This document shows, piece after piece, positions 1-8,948 of a stretch of DNA of 47,217 nucleotides (positions are counted from its first letter, which is position 1; each line of letters starts with the position of its first letter). Under the pieces are notes generated by a model. It saw nothing but the letters and a program-made list of their open reading frames with translations, was not told where the DNA came from and did not search any database. Source of the DNA: Nitrospira sp. GTDB lineage: Bacteria > Nitrospirota > Nitrospiria > Nitrospirales > Nitrospiraceae. The position numbers were made by a program, and so were the translations under genes. The stretch lies in assembly GCA_019636945.1 (NCBI GenBank), contig JAHBWO010000014.1, forward strand, positions 1 to 47,217, written 5' to 3'.

Positions 1-152
1 GGGATCAGTGCCATGGAACGAATCTGGTATCGAGACAATTCAGGCGCTGATTTGGTCTCAACTTTTGACCCGCTGCAGCCCACAACCATCCCCGTGCATC
101 CCATCACGATGATCGCTAGCACCATGCGAAACAGCACCGGCGATTCGCTCAC
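1..152 (-). CDS. Lipoprotein, N-terminal part only (runs off the left edge)
   Basis: About 50 codons are visible. The product starts with a short charged stretch, then a hydrophobic helix ending in the lipobox V-V-G-C (Cys near residue 26). This is a type II signal peptide, so the protein is predicted to be a lipid-anchored envelope protein. The visible mature part ends in YQIRSMALIP. I chose GTG at 152 because GGAGG lies 6 nt upstream and the GTGA overlaps the hisH stop by 4 nt. An in-frame ATG at 158 would put the Shine-Dalgarno directly against the start. The gene is probably translationally coupled to hisH. The function is unknown. It sits where hisA or hisF might be expected. Confidence 0.7.
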   Translation of the reverse strand, partial: MSESPVLFRMVLAIIVMGCTGMVVGCSGSKVETKSAPELSRYQIRSMALI

Positions 153-757
153 TTCCATCCTCCAAAATTCCGGATCAATTGCAACCCAACGGCCTGACTC
201 TTCTCCGGATGAAACTGGCAGGCCACCACGTTGTCCTTCCAAATGCTGGAAGTAAAGGGGATGCCGTAGCTCGTTGTGGTGGCCGTGATCTGCCGATCCG
301 CCGGATCCACAAAATACGAATGGACGAAATACCAGTTTGACCCGTCGGCAATGCCATTAAAAACGGGACAAAGGCTTTGCATCGTAACCTGATTCCATCC
401 CATGTGAGGCACCTTAAGCCGCTGCTCTCTCGGGAACGCTCGTACCCTCCCCTGGAACAGATCGAGGCCTGCATGCGTGCCGAATTCCTCACTTTCTGAA
501 AACAGCAGTTGGAATCCCAAACAGATCCCCAAAAATGGTTTCCCTGACCGGACCGCTGCCTTGATGGGTTCAACCAATTCGTATTGGACTAGATTTGCCA
601 TGCAGTCCCCAAAGGCTCCGACACCTGGCAACACAACATGACTCGCGTTGTGAATCACGTTTGCATCGCGAGTGATCACCGCCTGATACCCCACAGCCTC
701 AAAGGCTTTGGAGACACTGCGCAAATTACCCATTCCATAGTCAATGATGGCAATCAT
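149..757 (-). CDS. hisH: Imidazole glycerol phosphate synthase subunit HisH (glutaminase)
   Basis: HisH releases ammonia from glutamine and channels it to HisF, which makes imidazole glycerol phosphate and AICAR in histidine synthesis. The 202-aa protein is a class I glutamine amidotransferase of normal family length. It has the opening IIDYGMGNLRSV, the oxyanion segment PGVGAFGDCM, the nucleophile Cys79 in GICLG, and His183/Glu185 in FHPEKS. I chose ATG 757 because homologues begin at this conserved segment; a TTG at 796 would add 13 atypical residues. The Shine-Dalgarno is weak. The stop overlaps the next gene by 4 nt. The partner hisF is not in the window. An acyltransferase gene separates hisH from hisB. 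Confidence 0.96.
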   Translation of the reverse strand: MIAIIDYGMGNLRSVSKAFEAVGYQAVITRDANVIHNASHVVLPGVGAFGDCMANLVQYELVEPIKAAVRSGKPFLGICLGFQLLFSESEEFGTHAGLDLFQGRVRAFPREQRLKVPHMGWNQVTMQSLCPVFNGIADGSNWYFVHSYFVDPADRQITATTTSYGIPFTSSIWKDNVVACQFHPEKSQAVGLQLIRNFGGWK

Positions 758-1081
758 AGCTGTTCCAGATATTCCGAAGCTGTAACAATACCGCAACTAA
801 GATCATCCTGCTACTGGCAATCTCTCCTCAAGTCATCTTCTCATATCTAGACCAAATCGATTGTGATTGGAGATGGCTTATCAGGCCATACGTGATGCAG
901 TCTTGCAGATCCGGGCTGTCAACTGCTGTACCAATGCACGTCCGATGCACGCAAGGATAAAGGAATCTAATCGGAAATGATAAGTGGATGGATATTTATG
1001 ACTACGCTAGTAGGAATGAGCAAGAGGCTATCGCAGATAGGATATCACGCGGTATGGGAGAATCTCAGATCGCCACCGGGC
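758..1081. other. Gene-free gap upstream of hisH
   Basis: This 324-nt stretch between the acyltransferase stop and hisH is moderately AT-rich. I see no convincing ORF, hairpin or consensus promoter in it, although it must carry any hisH promoter if the gene is not read through from upstream. Confidence 0.5.
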
Positions 1082-2293
1082 CTAATCGGTCTCTTTGGTC
1101 GTTTGAGTTTGCCTCTTTAGCTGTTTGGTGCCCCCCTTCCTAATGGGCTTCACCACCAAGTATTTTACAATAGGAATCCTCACCACTGCGGCTGTGAAGA
1201 GCACGGAAAGGGCGTAGACAACGATAGCGACGAGTACCGCCTGCAAGGGAATTACATTTCCCAATTTCCAAATAATTGGACGGAGGGTATAAATCACGAA
1301 GATATGAGAAAGATACACTCCTAGGGTGAACTGAGCCAGGAACGGGAACGGTGTGGATTGGCCCAGTCGAGGCTTTGCTAGCGCGAACACAAAGATGCCT
1401 GTACTTAGAACAATCCCTCCCAAGAAATAGTGTCCCCGAATCGCCTGGCGTGAACTATGAAGAACCACATCCATGACTGTTCCTTCCATCAATGCCAAAA
1501 CGTACCCGCCGACGATCAAGCTACAGGCCATGGCCACGGAGAACCGCTCACGGCCTGCCAACCACCATCCTATCGCTGTGATCAGGCAAGCGACCATCCA
1601 CAATCCGAGATAAACAGAGGAGTTCAAGAAAGATCCTCCAGCTATTTCTTCGGTGAGTGCCAACACATACAAACCTATGATCAACGGGATCACACAACTC
1701 TCTAGCCGGTAGACTGCCATCAGAGTTAAAGCGGCAAGGCTGAACATAAGCGCAGGCAAGAACCAGAGGTGCCAAACGGGACGCTGTCCGTCTAGGAACA
1801 GATGGATATGTTGGCTCTCGAGCAGGTGTATATTCTTTAAGGCCTCAGAGATAGATGGCTGCCACAAACCTCGGTGCAGAATCTGGGCTGGCCAACTATC
1901 CGGGATCAAGATATAGATGCACATCCACACGAAGAGAAGCCATGCAAGCGGGAACACATACCGGCGAAATGCAACGACGGGGTTTCCTTCTGCCATCACG
2001 GATCGCCTGAAAAAATACCCAGCTGTGATGAGAAAGTACGGCACCCCCACCCACCAAACTAGATACCCGGTGAGGACAATGAGGAAATTGTCGTTCACCA
2101 ACTGCGAAAGACTTGATACGAAGCCTGTATGCCATAGAATCACTGCAAGGATGGCCAATACCCGAAAACTTTCGACGCTGGGGAGGCGTGTTGAGACTTG
2201 CTCGCCTCTCTGATCTGATATTACAAGCGACCCAAATGTGGCTCGCCAATCTCTTTTCGGTAACGAATCTACAATACTAGGTGAACCTTCCAT
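1082..2293 (-). CDS. Acyltransferase 3 family membrane protein
   Basis: This is a 403-aa integral membrane protein with about ten hydrophobic segments. It opens with SFRVLAILAVILWHTGF, the signature of the acyltransferase 3 (OafA/NolL-like) family, whose members O-acetylate or O-acylate cell-surface sugars. The His in WHT is the usual family residue in helix 1. The basic C-terminal tail is probably cytoplasmic. ATG 2293 is preferred because AGAGGA lies just upstream; an ATG at 2341 has no such site. The gene lies on the same strand between hisB and hisH with gaps of over 300 nt on both sides, so it looks inserted into a histidine cluster rather than part of it. The acceptor substrate cannot be told from sequence. 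Confidence 0.85.
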   Translation of the reverse strand: MEGSPSIVDSLPKRDWRATFGSLVISDQRGEQVSTRLPSVESFRVLAILAVILWHTGFVSSLSQLVNDNFLIVLTGYLVWWVGVPYFLITAGYFFRRSVMAEGNPVVAFRRYVFPLAWLLFVWMCIYILIPDSWPAQILHRGLWQPSISEALKNIHLLESQHIHLFLDGQRPVWHLWFLPALMFSLAALTLMAVYRLESCVIPLIIGLYVLALTEEIAGGSFLNSSVYLGLWMVACLITAIGWWLAGRERFSVAMACSLIVGGYVLALMEGTVMDVVLHSSRQAIRGHYFLGGIVLSTGIFVFALAKPRLGQSTPFPFLAQFTLGVYLSHIFVIYTLRPIIWKLGNVIPLQAVLVAIVVYALSVLFTAAVVRIPIVKYLVVKPIRKGGTKQLKRQTQTTKETD

Positions 2294-2714
2294 TTGATCC
2301 TCTTCCCTTGCTCGTATGGCACGGAAGCATGGACATTCCACAGTTGGTATTAGTACATATAATAGATTTGCGATTTGCCTTCCTAGTAAATCTCCCAGGG
2401 AAACGCTAAATATTACCAGGAGGGGATATAAAGTGACCTAGGAAGCCGCTTGGAGGGATAGGAAAGCTTATTGATCCGTGAATGGGCTAAAGCTATCACC
2501 ATTCATCATGCCGAAAGTAGAAGAATGGCTTCAAAACTGCCGTGCACGGATGGGATCGCACGTGCGAGTGATAGGACAGAGAATCTTCTAGCACCATGGA
2601 GACGGGATTCAAGGAAAAGGGAGACTCGACATTACAAGGACATTAGGAGATGGCCCCATCTCATTCCTGTATCACAAAATCACTGGTCCAGAGCTGGATA
2701 AACCCCTGCTACTA
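2294..2714. other. Gene-free gap between acyltransferase and hisB
   Basis: This 421-nt stretch includes an AT-rich patch near 2345-2420 that may hold the acyltransferase promoter. No -35/-10 pair is good enough to call, and the short ORFs here have no ribosome binding sites or recognisable products. Confidence 0.4.
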
Positions 2715-3323
2715 TCACAACAGGCCTTTTGTCGAGAGGACGTTCCCTGCGAGACGTTCTTCGGACATGGTTGCCTGATCCAACGCTTTGGCAAGCGCCT
2801 TGAAGATGGCTTCCATGATGTGGTGGGGGTTACGGCCATACATGAGGTTCACGTGCAAATTCAGGCCTCCGTGAGTGACAAAGGCCTGAAAAAAGTCTTC
2901 GAAGAGGCCAAGATCGAACGCTTTGATCTTCCTATCCGGCAAGGCCACATTGTAGACCAGGAATGGTCGTCCACTGAGATCAACCGTCACCTGGGCCAGG
3001 GTTTCATCAAGCGGCGCGGAAGCAAACCCAAAGCGCTTGATCCCCGCCTTTTCACCAAGAGCCTGGTGCAACACCTTTCCCATGACAATCCCAACATCTT
3101 CCACCGTATGGTGTTCATCGATATCAAGATCGCCTGTTGCCTGCACCGTGAGGTCGAAGAAACCGTGCTTGGCCAGAAGCTCTAACATGTGGTCAAAGAA
3201 GCGAATGCCGGTGTCGATCTTACTCTGCCCGCTCCCATCCAGGATCCACTCGACACGGATATCGGTTTCTTTGGTCGCCCGATGAACACTCGCCCGTCGT
3301 AGCGTTGATCCGTTTTTCTTCAT
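2715..3323 (-). CDS. hisB: Imidazoleglycerol-phosphate dehydratase HisB
   Basis: HisB removes water from imidazole glycerol phosphate to give imidazole acetol phosphate in histidine synthesis. The 202-aa protein is the monofunctional form with no phosphatase domain. The paired metal-binding His motifs are present: DEHHTVED at residues 69-76, and [12 protein letters not shown] near 167-178. [15 protein letters not shown] and the C-terminal STKG are also there. The ATG overlaps the hisD stop by 4 nt (ATGA), so the two are probably translationally coupled. The product is normal in length. Confidence 0.97.
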   Translation of the reverse strand: MKKNGSTLRRASVHRATKETDIRVEWILDGSGQSKIDTGIRFFDHMLELLAKHGFFDLTVQATGDLDIDEHHTVEDVGIVMGKVLHQALGEKAGIKRFGFASAPLDETLAQVTVDLSGRPFLVYNVALPDRKIKAFDLGLFEDFFQAFVTHGGLNLHVNLMYGRNPHHIMEAIFKALAKALDQATMSEERLAGNVLSTKGLL

Positions 3324-4603
3324 GAGAACCTGCTCTGAGCCGACTTTGCATGTGCATCAAACCCTTCGATCTGAGCGAGTCGAATCAAAGGATCTTTGAC
3401 TTTGGCCAATGCCTGCTTCGTATAGTGCACGATGTTGCTGACCTTCACATAGTCGTTGACGGACAGCGGGGAAAAGAACCGGGCAGTTCCGCCGGTCGGT
3501 AACACATGGTTCGGTCCGGCGATATAATCGGCCACCGACGGGGGTGTATAGCGTCCCAGAAACAACGCACCGGCATGCCGAATCTGCTCCAGATAATCAA
3601 ATGGATTGTCGACGGAAAGCGTGAGGTGTTCTGGCGCGATTTCATTGGCCACCGCAATCGCCTCGCCCATCGTAGGAACGACGAAGGCCACAGCATGCTG
3701 TGCAATCGATTTTGCGGCGATCTTCGCCCGCTGAAGCCCTTTCAATTGAGCCTCGATCAATTTCGAGACATCTTTCGCCAATCGCTCCGATGTGGTCACT
3801 AGAAACACCTGCGCGTCTTCATCATGCTCCGCTTCACAGAGCAGGTCGGCGGCGACATGCGCCGGCTTCGCCTCCTCATCAGCCACGACGAGAAGCTCGC
3901 TGGGGCCAGCGACCATATCGATTCCGACGGTGCCGTAGAGCAACCGCTTGGCCGTCGCCACATAAATATTCCCCGGTCCAACGATCTTGTCGACCTTCCC
4001 GATGGTTTCTGTCCCATACGCAAGCGCGGCAACAGCCTGAACACCGCCCACGCGATAGATCTCCGTCACCCCGGCGATGTCAGCCGCAACCAGCAAGTAG
4101 GGATTGATCCCCTCTTTCTGCGGCGGGGTGACCATTACAATGCGTGAGACACCGGCCACTTTAGCAGGAATGGCACACATGAGGACGGACGACGGGTAGA
4201 CAGCTTTTCCCCCTGGCACATAGACCCCGACCGCATCGACCGGTCCAATGACCTGGCCTAACGTCGCATCCCCATCCTGGTACATCCAGGTCTTCGACCG
4301 TTGCCGCTCATGAAAGGCGGTCACCCGCTCAGCGGCCAACCGCAGTGCATCACCTTCATCTTTTCTGATATGGTAATAGGCGTTCTTGATCTCCTCTTGC
4401 GTAACCCGTACCGTGTCAGGTTTCAGTATCACTTTGTCAAATTGGGCCGTGTAGCGAAAGACCGCCTTATCTCCACCTCGCTCAACGGTTTGCAAGATGG
4501 TGCGTACGGTCTTCTCGACGGCCGCACCGGTGGTCCGTCCTCGTAGAGAAGCTTTTTTTAAGGCTGGAAGAAAGTTCCGATCAGCTTGGGTAACGATTTT
4601 CAT
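3320..4603 (-). CDS. hisD: Histidinol dehydrogenase HisD
   Basis: HisD oxidises L-histidinol to L-histidine in two NAD-dependent steps. The 427-aa product has normal family length. It contains the segments [54 protein letters not shown] and [14 protein letters not shown], and the zinc- and substrate-binding segment [11 protein letters not shown]. The C-terminal stretch [20 protein letters not shown] is also typical. It overlaps hisG upstream and hisB downstream by 4 nt each, which makes hisGDB a tight coupled unit. Confidence 0.97.
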   Translation of the reverse strand: MKIVTQADRNFLPALKKASLRGRTTGAAVEKTVRTILQTVERGGDKAVFRYTAQFDKVILKPDTVRVTQEEIKNAYYHIRKDEGDALRLAAERVTAFHERQRSKTWMYQDGDATLGQVIGPVDAVGVYVPGGKAVYPSSVLMCAIPAKVAGVSRIVMVTPPQKEGINPYLLVAADIAGVTEIYRVGGVQAVAALAYGTETIGKVDKIVGPGNIYVATAKRLLYGTVGIDMVAGPSELLVVADEEAKPAHVAADLLCEAEHDEDAQVFLVTTSERLAKDVSKLIEAQLKGLQRAKIAAKSIAQHAVAFVVPTMGEAIAVANEIAPEHLTLSVDNPFDYLEQIRHAGALFLGRYTPPSVADYIAGPNHVLPTGGTARFFSPLSVNDYVKVSNIVHYTKQALAKVKDPLIRLAQIEGFDAHAKSAQSRFS

Positions 4604-5298
4604 GAACGAACCATCTTTTTCTTGCGTGTCTGGAGAGTCATTGAACGACTGTTGCCTGAAGAGGGCCGCTCACTCGGGACCACGGCACGGAGCCTCCGAA
4701 TCAACGTCATCAGCGACTCCTGCTTGAGACGCAGACTCGCCCGATTGACGATAAACCGAGCGGTCGATCTGGCAATCACTTCAACTTCCACCAAATCATG
4801 GGCCTTGAGGGTGCTGCCGGTTTCAACCAAATCAACAATCCGATCGGCCAATCCTACGACCGGAGCCAGCTCAATCGAGCCATAGAGTTTGATGATCTCA
4901 ACAGGAATCCCACGCGCGTTAAAATAGCGTTCGGTGATCCGTGGGTATTTCGTTGCAATTCGAACCTTCGGCGACAACCGAACACCGGCCGCCTCCCCCT
5001 TGAGTGCCGCGACGGCGATTCTACACGCTCCGAATCCTAAATCCAATGGTTCGTATACATCACTTTCCTGTTCCATCAACACGTCTTTTCCAACAATTCC
5101 AGCATCTGCTCCTCCGTACTCCACGTAGGTCGGCACGTCACTCGGACGAACGATCAGAAAAGTCATATCGTGCTCCTGGCTAATGAAGATCAGCCGACGG
5201 CTCTCCGCAGAAAGCCCGGTAATCGGGTAGCCGGCTCGCCGGAAGAGGTCCAGCGCAGACTCGATAAGCTTTCCTTTTGACAGCGCAATCGTCAACAT
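4600..5298 (-). CDS. hisG: ATP phosphoribosyltransferase HisG, short form
   Basis: HisG catalyses the first committed step of histidine synthesis, joining ATP and PRPP. At 232 aa it is the short (HisGS) form: it has the catalytic periplasmic-binding-protein-like lobes (LSKGKL near the start, YGGADAGIVGKDVL near 61-75, VVGLADRIVDLVETGSTLKAH for PRPP binding) but no C-terminal regulatory domain. In the HisGS family, activity and histidine feedback need the partner HisZ. No hisZ is in the window, so it should be elsewhere. The last 25 residues are basic and probably disordered. The gene begins 9 nt after murA and overlaps hisD. Confidence 0.95.
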   Translation of the reverse strand: MLTIALSKGKLIESALDLFRRAGYPITGLSAESRRLIFISQEHDMTFLIVRPSDVPTYVEYGGADAGIVGKDVLMEQESDVYEPLDLGFGACRIAVAALKGEAAGVRLSPKVRIATKYPRITERYFNARGIPVEIIKLYGSIELAPVVGLADRIVDLVETGSTLKAHDLVEVEVIARSTARFIVNRASLRLKQESLMTLIRRLRAVVPSERPSSGNSRSMTLQTRKKKMVRS

Positions 5299-5307
5299 CG
5301 ACCACCT

Positions 5308-6576
5308 CTACTGCATCTTTGTCGTCATCGGTCGGCGCTGGATGTCCGCGCCTAAGGCCCGCAGCTTCTCTTCAAGACGTTCATATCCACGATCAAGATG
5401 GTAGACACGTTGAACCTGCGTCAGCCCATCAGCCGCCAATCCTGCCACAATAAGACCGGCACTGGCACGTAGATCGGATGCCATCACCGGTGCTCCGGTC
5501 AGCGCCTTGCGCCCAGTCACCACGAGTCGGTTGCCTTCCACCCGAATATCAGCACCCATCCGACGCAACTCTTCCACATGCATAAATCGACTCTCAAACA
5601 CAGTCTCCGTAATGACACTTGTCCCCTCTGCGAGGCTCATCAACGCTACCATCTGCGCTTGCATATCGGTCGGAAACCCTGGGAACGGCAACGTCTTCAC
5701 ATCGGTCCCTTTTAGGGTGCCCGGCATAGTCAGATGCACCCTGTCTTTTTCTTCCTGCACATCAGCCCCCGCCTCCCGCAGCTTCATCAGGACCGCCTCA
5801 AGATGACTGGGGTGGCAGTGTGTCACCGTGACCTCCCCGCGCGTCATGGCCCCTGCGGCAAGGTACGTTCCTGCTTCAATACGATCCGGAATGACATCAT
5901 GATCGCCACCATGAAGTTGCGGCACTCCTTCTATCGTGATCACATCGGTACCCGCCCCATGAATCCGTGCACCGCGCTTGACGAGAAAGTGAGCCAGATC
6001 CACGATTTCCGGTTCCTTCGCCGCATTCTCGAGCATCGTCACCCCGTCAGCCAGTGACGCCGCCATCATGAGGTTTTCAGTTCCAGTCACGGTCGGAGTA
6101 TCGCAGTAAATGCGTGCGCCTTTCAGGCGATTGGCTCTGGCCGTGATATAGCCATGCTCAATGGAAATCTCAGCCCCTAACTTTGCCAATCCAGCCAAAT
6201 GCAGATTCACTGGCCTGGAGCCGATTGCACATCCGCCGGGCAAAGAAACCTTTGCCTCACCACATCGCGCCACCAACGGCCCCAACACTAGAACCGAGGC
6301 GCGCATGGTCTTCACGAGATCGTACGGCGCTTCCGTTGATGCAATCATGTCGGCTTCAATTACCGCTCGGTTGCCCTCATGGGAGACCTTCGCCCCGAGG
6401 ATCCCCAGAAGCTTTCCCATCGTCAGCACATCAACGACCCTCGGCAGGTTGGTGATGACACATTCTCCACCACTGAGAATGGTTGAGGCCAAGATGGGAA
6501 GTGCAGAATTTTTCGCCCCGCTGATACGCACTTCACCGGAAAGCCGGTTACCTCCGTTGATGAGAATTTCATCCAT
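5308..6576 (-). CDS. murA: UDP-N-acetylglucosamine 1-carboxyvinyltransferase MurA
   Basis: MurA transfers enolpyruvate from PEP to UDP-GlcNAc, the first committed step of peptidoglycan synthesis, in the cytoplasm. The 422-aa product has the EPSP-synthase-like double fold. It has the substrate segment SGAKNSALP at 19-27 and the catalytic loop Cys116 in GGCAIGSRPVNLHL. Because Cys is present rather than Asp, the enzyme is predicted to be fosfomycin-sensitive. I chose ATG 6576, where homologues begin; it overlaps prmC by 8 nt. An ATG at 6606 would add ten residues. murA sits between prmC and hisG in a co-directional run. Confidence 0.96.
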   Translation of the reverse strand: MDEILINGGNRLSGEVRISGAKNSALPILASTILSGGECVITNLPRVVDVLTMGKLLGILGAKVSHEGNRAVIEADMIASTEAPYDLVKTMRASVLVLGPLVARCGEAKVSLPGGCAIGSRPVNLHLAGLAKLGAEISIEHGYITARANRLKGARIYCDTPTVTGTENLMMAASLADGVTMLENAAKEPEIVDLAHFLVKRGARIHGAGTDVITIEGVPQLHGGDHDVIPDRIEAGTYLAAGAMTRGEVTVTHCHPSHLEAVLMKLREAGADVQEEKDRVHLTMPGTLKGTDVKTLPFPGFPTDMQAQMVALMSLAEGTSVITETVFESRFMHVEELRRMGADIRVEGNRLVVTGRKALTGAPVMASDLRASAGLIVAGLAADGLTQVQRVYHLDRGYERLEEKLRALGADIQRRPMTTKMQ

Positions 6577-7462
6577 GACTCGGCCCTTCGCACGCCCGCC
6601 GCGCAATCAGCACCCGGTCAATGCCGGCTTCATCCTTAACGGTTTGAATCCCCGTATAGCCCCCTGCGGCTTCTGCCACCCGTCGCACAAGAGGCGCTTG
6701 CCCCTGACCAAGCTCCATCACCAACAACCCGCCAGGGACAAGAAATTGTTTGGAGTCATGGATCAATCGTTCATGGAATTCAGTCCCTTGCGGCCCTGCA
6801 AGCAAGGCCTGTCGCGGCTCATAATCCCGCACCTCCGGCTGCAACCCTGCCCAGTCTGCTTCAGCTATGTATGGAGGATTGGAAATGATCGCATCCACAG
6901 CTCCGGCGACAGAACATTCCTTCAGCGGAGAGAGGAAGTCCCCTTCCAGCCAGACAATCTTGTCACTCACTCCGTGTCGCTCCGCGTTTGCCTTCGCAAC
7001 ACTCAACGCATCATGCGAGCAGTCCAGCGCAAAAATGCGCATGCCACCGAGGATGGTCGCCAGCGTCACGGCCACACAACCGGAACCTGTCCCGACATCC
7101 ACGAGCACGGCACCCCCTGCAAATCCACCTTCTCTCAGTGTTTCCTGAATCAGAAGTTCTGTTTCCGGACGGGGGATCAACACGGCCGGGGTCACGGAAA
7201 AGTCGAGCCCACAAAACTCTTGCGAGCCCAGGATATACTGAAGCGGCTCCCGCGACTCCCGTCTCCGCACCAACGATAGGACACACGCGAGTTGCTCCGC
7301 CGTTACCGACTGTTCGGCCCGACTGGCCAACTCATGATGCTTCATCTCTAAGGCATAGGCCAACAGCCACCGTGCCTCCTGTACGGCATTCGCAATCCCT
7401 GCACCTTCCAACATCTGCTGTGCGTTGACGAGTAACTTGCCGACAGTCCGTGAGTCTGACAT
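6569..7462 (-). CDS. prmC: Peptide chain release factor N5-glutamine methyltransferase PrmC
   Basis: PrmC methylates the glutamine of the GGQ motif in RF1 and RF2, which raises termination efficiency. The 297-aa protein has a helical N-terminal domain, then a Rossmann methyltransferase with the SAM-binding motif DVGTGSG (122-128) and the catalytic NPPY (195-198), which contacts the glutamine. LIPRPETE at 95-102 is also typical. It lies 18 nt downstream of prfA, which encodes its own substrate; this is a common pairing. The ribosome binding site is weak, so readthrough coupling is likely. Confidence 0.96.
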   Translation of the reverse strand: MSDSRTVGKLLVNAQQMLEGAGIANAVQEARWLLAYALEMKHHELASRAEQSVTAEQLACVLSLVRRRESREPLQYILGSQEFCGLDFSVTPAVLIPRPETELLIQETLREGGFAGGAVLVDVGTGSGCVAVTLATILGGMRIFALDCSHDALSVAKANAERHGVSDKIVWLEGDFLSPLKECSVAGAVDAIISNPPYIAEADWAGLQPEVRDYEPRQALLAGPQGTEFHERLIHDSKQFLVPGGLLVMELGQGQAPLVRRVAEAAGGYTGIQTVKDEAGIDRVLIARRACEGPSHG

Positions 7463-7480
7463 GACAGGGGTTGTCGCTCC

Positions 7481-8560
7481 TTAGACTTTTGCAGTTTCGG
7501 TTTGCTGTTGTTGCGCCTTCAACGCCTGAACAATATCGTCGAGATCCCCTTCCATTACCAATTCCAGCTTGTGGAGCGTCAAACCAACCCGATGATCCGT
7601 CACTCGATTTTGCGGGAAATTATAGGTTCGGATCTTCTCACTCCGTTCACCACTTCCCACTTGTGACTTCCTGCTCTGTGCGATCTCCGCCTCTTGCCTC
7701 TCCCGTTCAGCTTCGACAATTCTTGCACGCAAGGTCCGCATAGCCTTTGTCCGGTTTTTGAGCTGCGATCGTTCATCTTGGCACGTGACCACCACACCAG
7801 TCGGAAGATGGGTAATGCGAACAGCCGAGTATGTGGTATTCACACTCTGTCCACCGGCCCCAGATGAGCAAAATGTGTCTATCCGCAGGTCTTTCGGATC
7901 AATCTGGACATCGACTTCGTCAACCTCTGGCATGACGGCGACTGTGACCGTAGAGGTGTGAATGCGACCACTCGCTTCCGTCACAGGCACTCGCTGTACT
8001 CGGTGAACACCGGCCTCATACTTGAATTGGCTGTATGCCCCTTTCCCTTCGATTAATGCAACGATATTTTTATACCCGCCGATACCTGTCTCGGACGCCT
8101 CGACGGTATCGACCTTCAGTCCTTTCTTTTCCGCAAATTTGCTGTACAGTCGAAAGAGCTCGCCGGCAAAGAGCGCCGCCTCATCCCCACCCGTCCCAGC
8201 CCGAACCTCGAGTACCAGACTCTTTTCATCGCGCGGATCTTTCGGTATCAAGAATTCCCTGACCTGCTCCTCAATTTCGCTCTGCCGCCGTTCTAGCTCT
8301 GCACGCTCCTCAAACGCCATTTTTTGCAACTCAGTCCCTGCTGCTGGGTCACTAAGAATCTGCAAGGCGTCGTCGAGTTGCCGGACATTCTCCTGATACA
8401 CGTCAAAGAGAGTCACGACCGGTTCAAGCTCCGTCCGTTCCTTGCTCAACTTACGCAAGAGCGGCGGTTGACTGACGACGGACGGATCCATGAGCTGATC
8501 GGTCAACTCGTGAAATCGTGACGTGAGACTCTCCCACTTCTTAAGTAGTACGACTTCCAT
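7481..8560 (-). CDS. prfA: Peptide chain release factor 1 (RF1)
   Basis: RF1 recognises UAA and UAG and triggers release of the finished peptide. The 359-aa protein has the normal layout. It has an N-terminal helical domain, the codon-reading tripeptide P-V-T at 192-194 (the RF1 type; RF2 has SPF), the catalytic GGQ at 236-238 in SSGAGGQSVN, and a C-terminal helical region. The start ATG has AGG 7 nt upstream. The start lies only about 27 nt after the rpmE terminator, so prfA needs either a promoter inside that short stretch or terminator readthrough. Confidence 0.97.
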   Translation of the reverse strand: MEVVLLKKWESLTSRFHELTDQLMDPSVVSQPPLLRKLSKERTELEPVVTLFDVYQENVRQLDDALQILSDPAAGTELQKMAFEERAELERRQSEIEEQVREFLIPKDPRDEKSLVLEVRAGTGGDEAALFAGELFRLYSKFAEKKGLKVDTVEASETGIGGYKNIVALIEGKGAYSQFKYEAGVHRVQRVPVTEASGRIHTSTVTVAVMPEVDEVDVQIDPKDLRIDTFCSSGAGGQSVNTTYSAVRITHLPTGVVVTCQDERSQLKNRTKAMRTLRARIVEAERERQEAEIAQSRKSQVGSGERSEKIRTYNFPQNRVTDHRVGLTLHKLELVMEGDLDDIVQALKAQQQQTETAKV

Positions 8561-8586
8561 TGTCTAGCCTATTCCCCATTGGCCAC

Positions 8587-8630
8587 AAAAAAAGGACCCT
8601 GCTTCAGACACGAAGCAGGGTCCTTTTTAT
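8587..8630 (-). terminator. Strong intrinsic terminator after rpmE (works in either direction)
   Basis: A perfect 12-bp stem (8594-8605 with 8612-8623) with a 6-nt loop is flanked by A7 on one side and T5 on the other. The stem can be extended by A-T pairs. On the minus strand it ends in a U-tract directly downstream of rpmE. Confidence 0.95.
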
Positions 8631-8644
8631 ACCCAAATGGTGCG

Positions 8645-8851
8645 CTACTTACCCTTCTTCGCGTACTTCTTTTTGAACCGCTCAACCCGTCCTTCCGTAT
8701 CAACGATCTTCTGCGTTCCGGTGAAGAACGGATGGCAATTGGAACAGATATCGACACTGATATCACCAATCGTCGTACGGGTCTTGAATGAATTCCCGCA
8801 CGCGCAGTGAATGGTCGCCTCTCGATAGACTGGATGAATACCCTTCTGCAT
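8645..8851 (-). CDS. rpmE: 50S ribosomal protein L31, zinc-binding type
   Basis: L31 bridges the two ribosomal subunits. The 68-aa product begins MQKGIHPVY and has the four-Cys zinc site of the C+ type (CACG near residue 17, then C-x-x-C in ICSNC near 36-39). It ends with the family pattern HPFFTGTQ and a basic tail. Zinc-dependent L31 is often replaced by a zinc-free paralogue under zinc limitation; none is seen here. The gene lies between rho and prfA and is followed at once by a strong terminator. Confidence 0.97.
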   Translation of the reverse strand: MQKGIHPVYREATIHCACGNSFKTRTTIGDISVDICSNCHPFFTGTQKIVDTEGRVERFKKKYAKKGK

Positions 8852-8948
8852 GACCTGCGACTCCTTACCGAAGAATTGCTAACCTTAGTAAACTATACGC
8901 CAAGGTGGCATACTTTATCTGAAGACCATACCAGATACAAGCGCATCC

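Noticed and set aside
6161..7279. A 372-codon plus-strand ORF
   Set aside because: It lies wholly antisense to murA and prmC, both of which have intact catalytic motifs and normal length. It is a shadow frame without a recognisable product.
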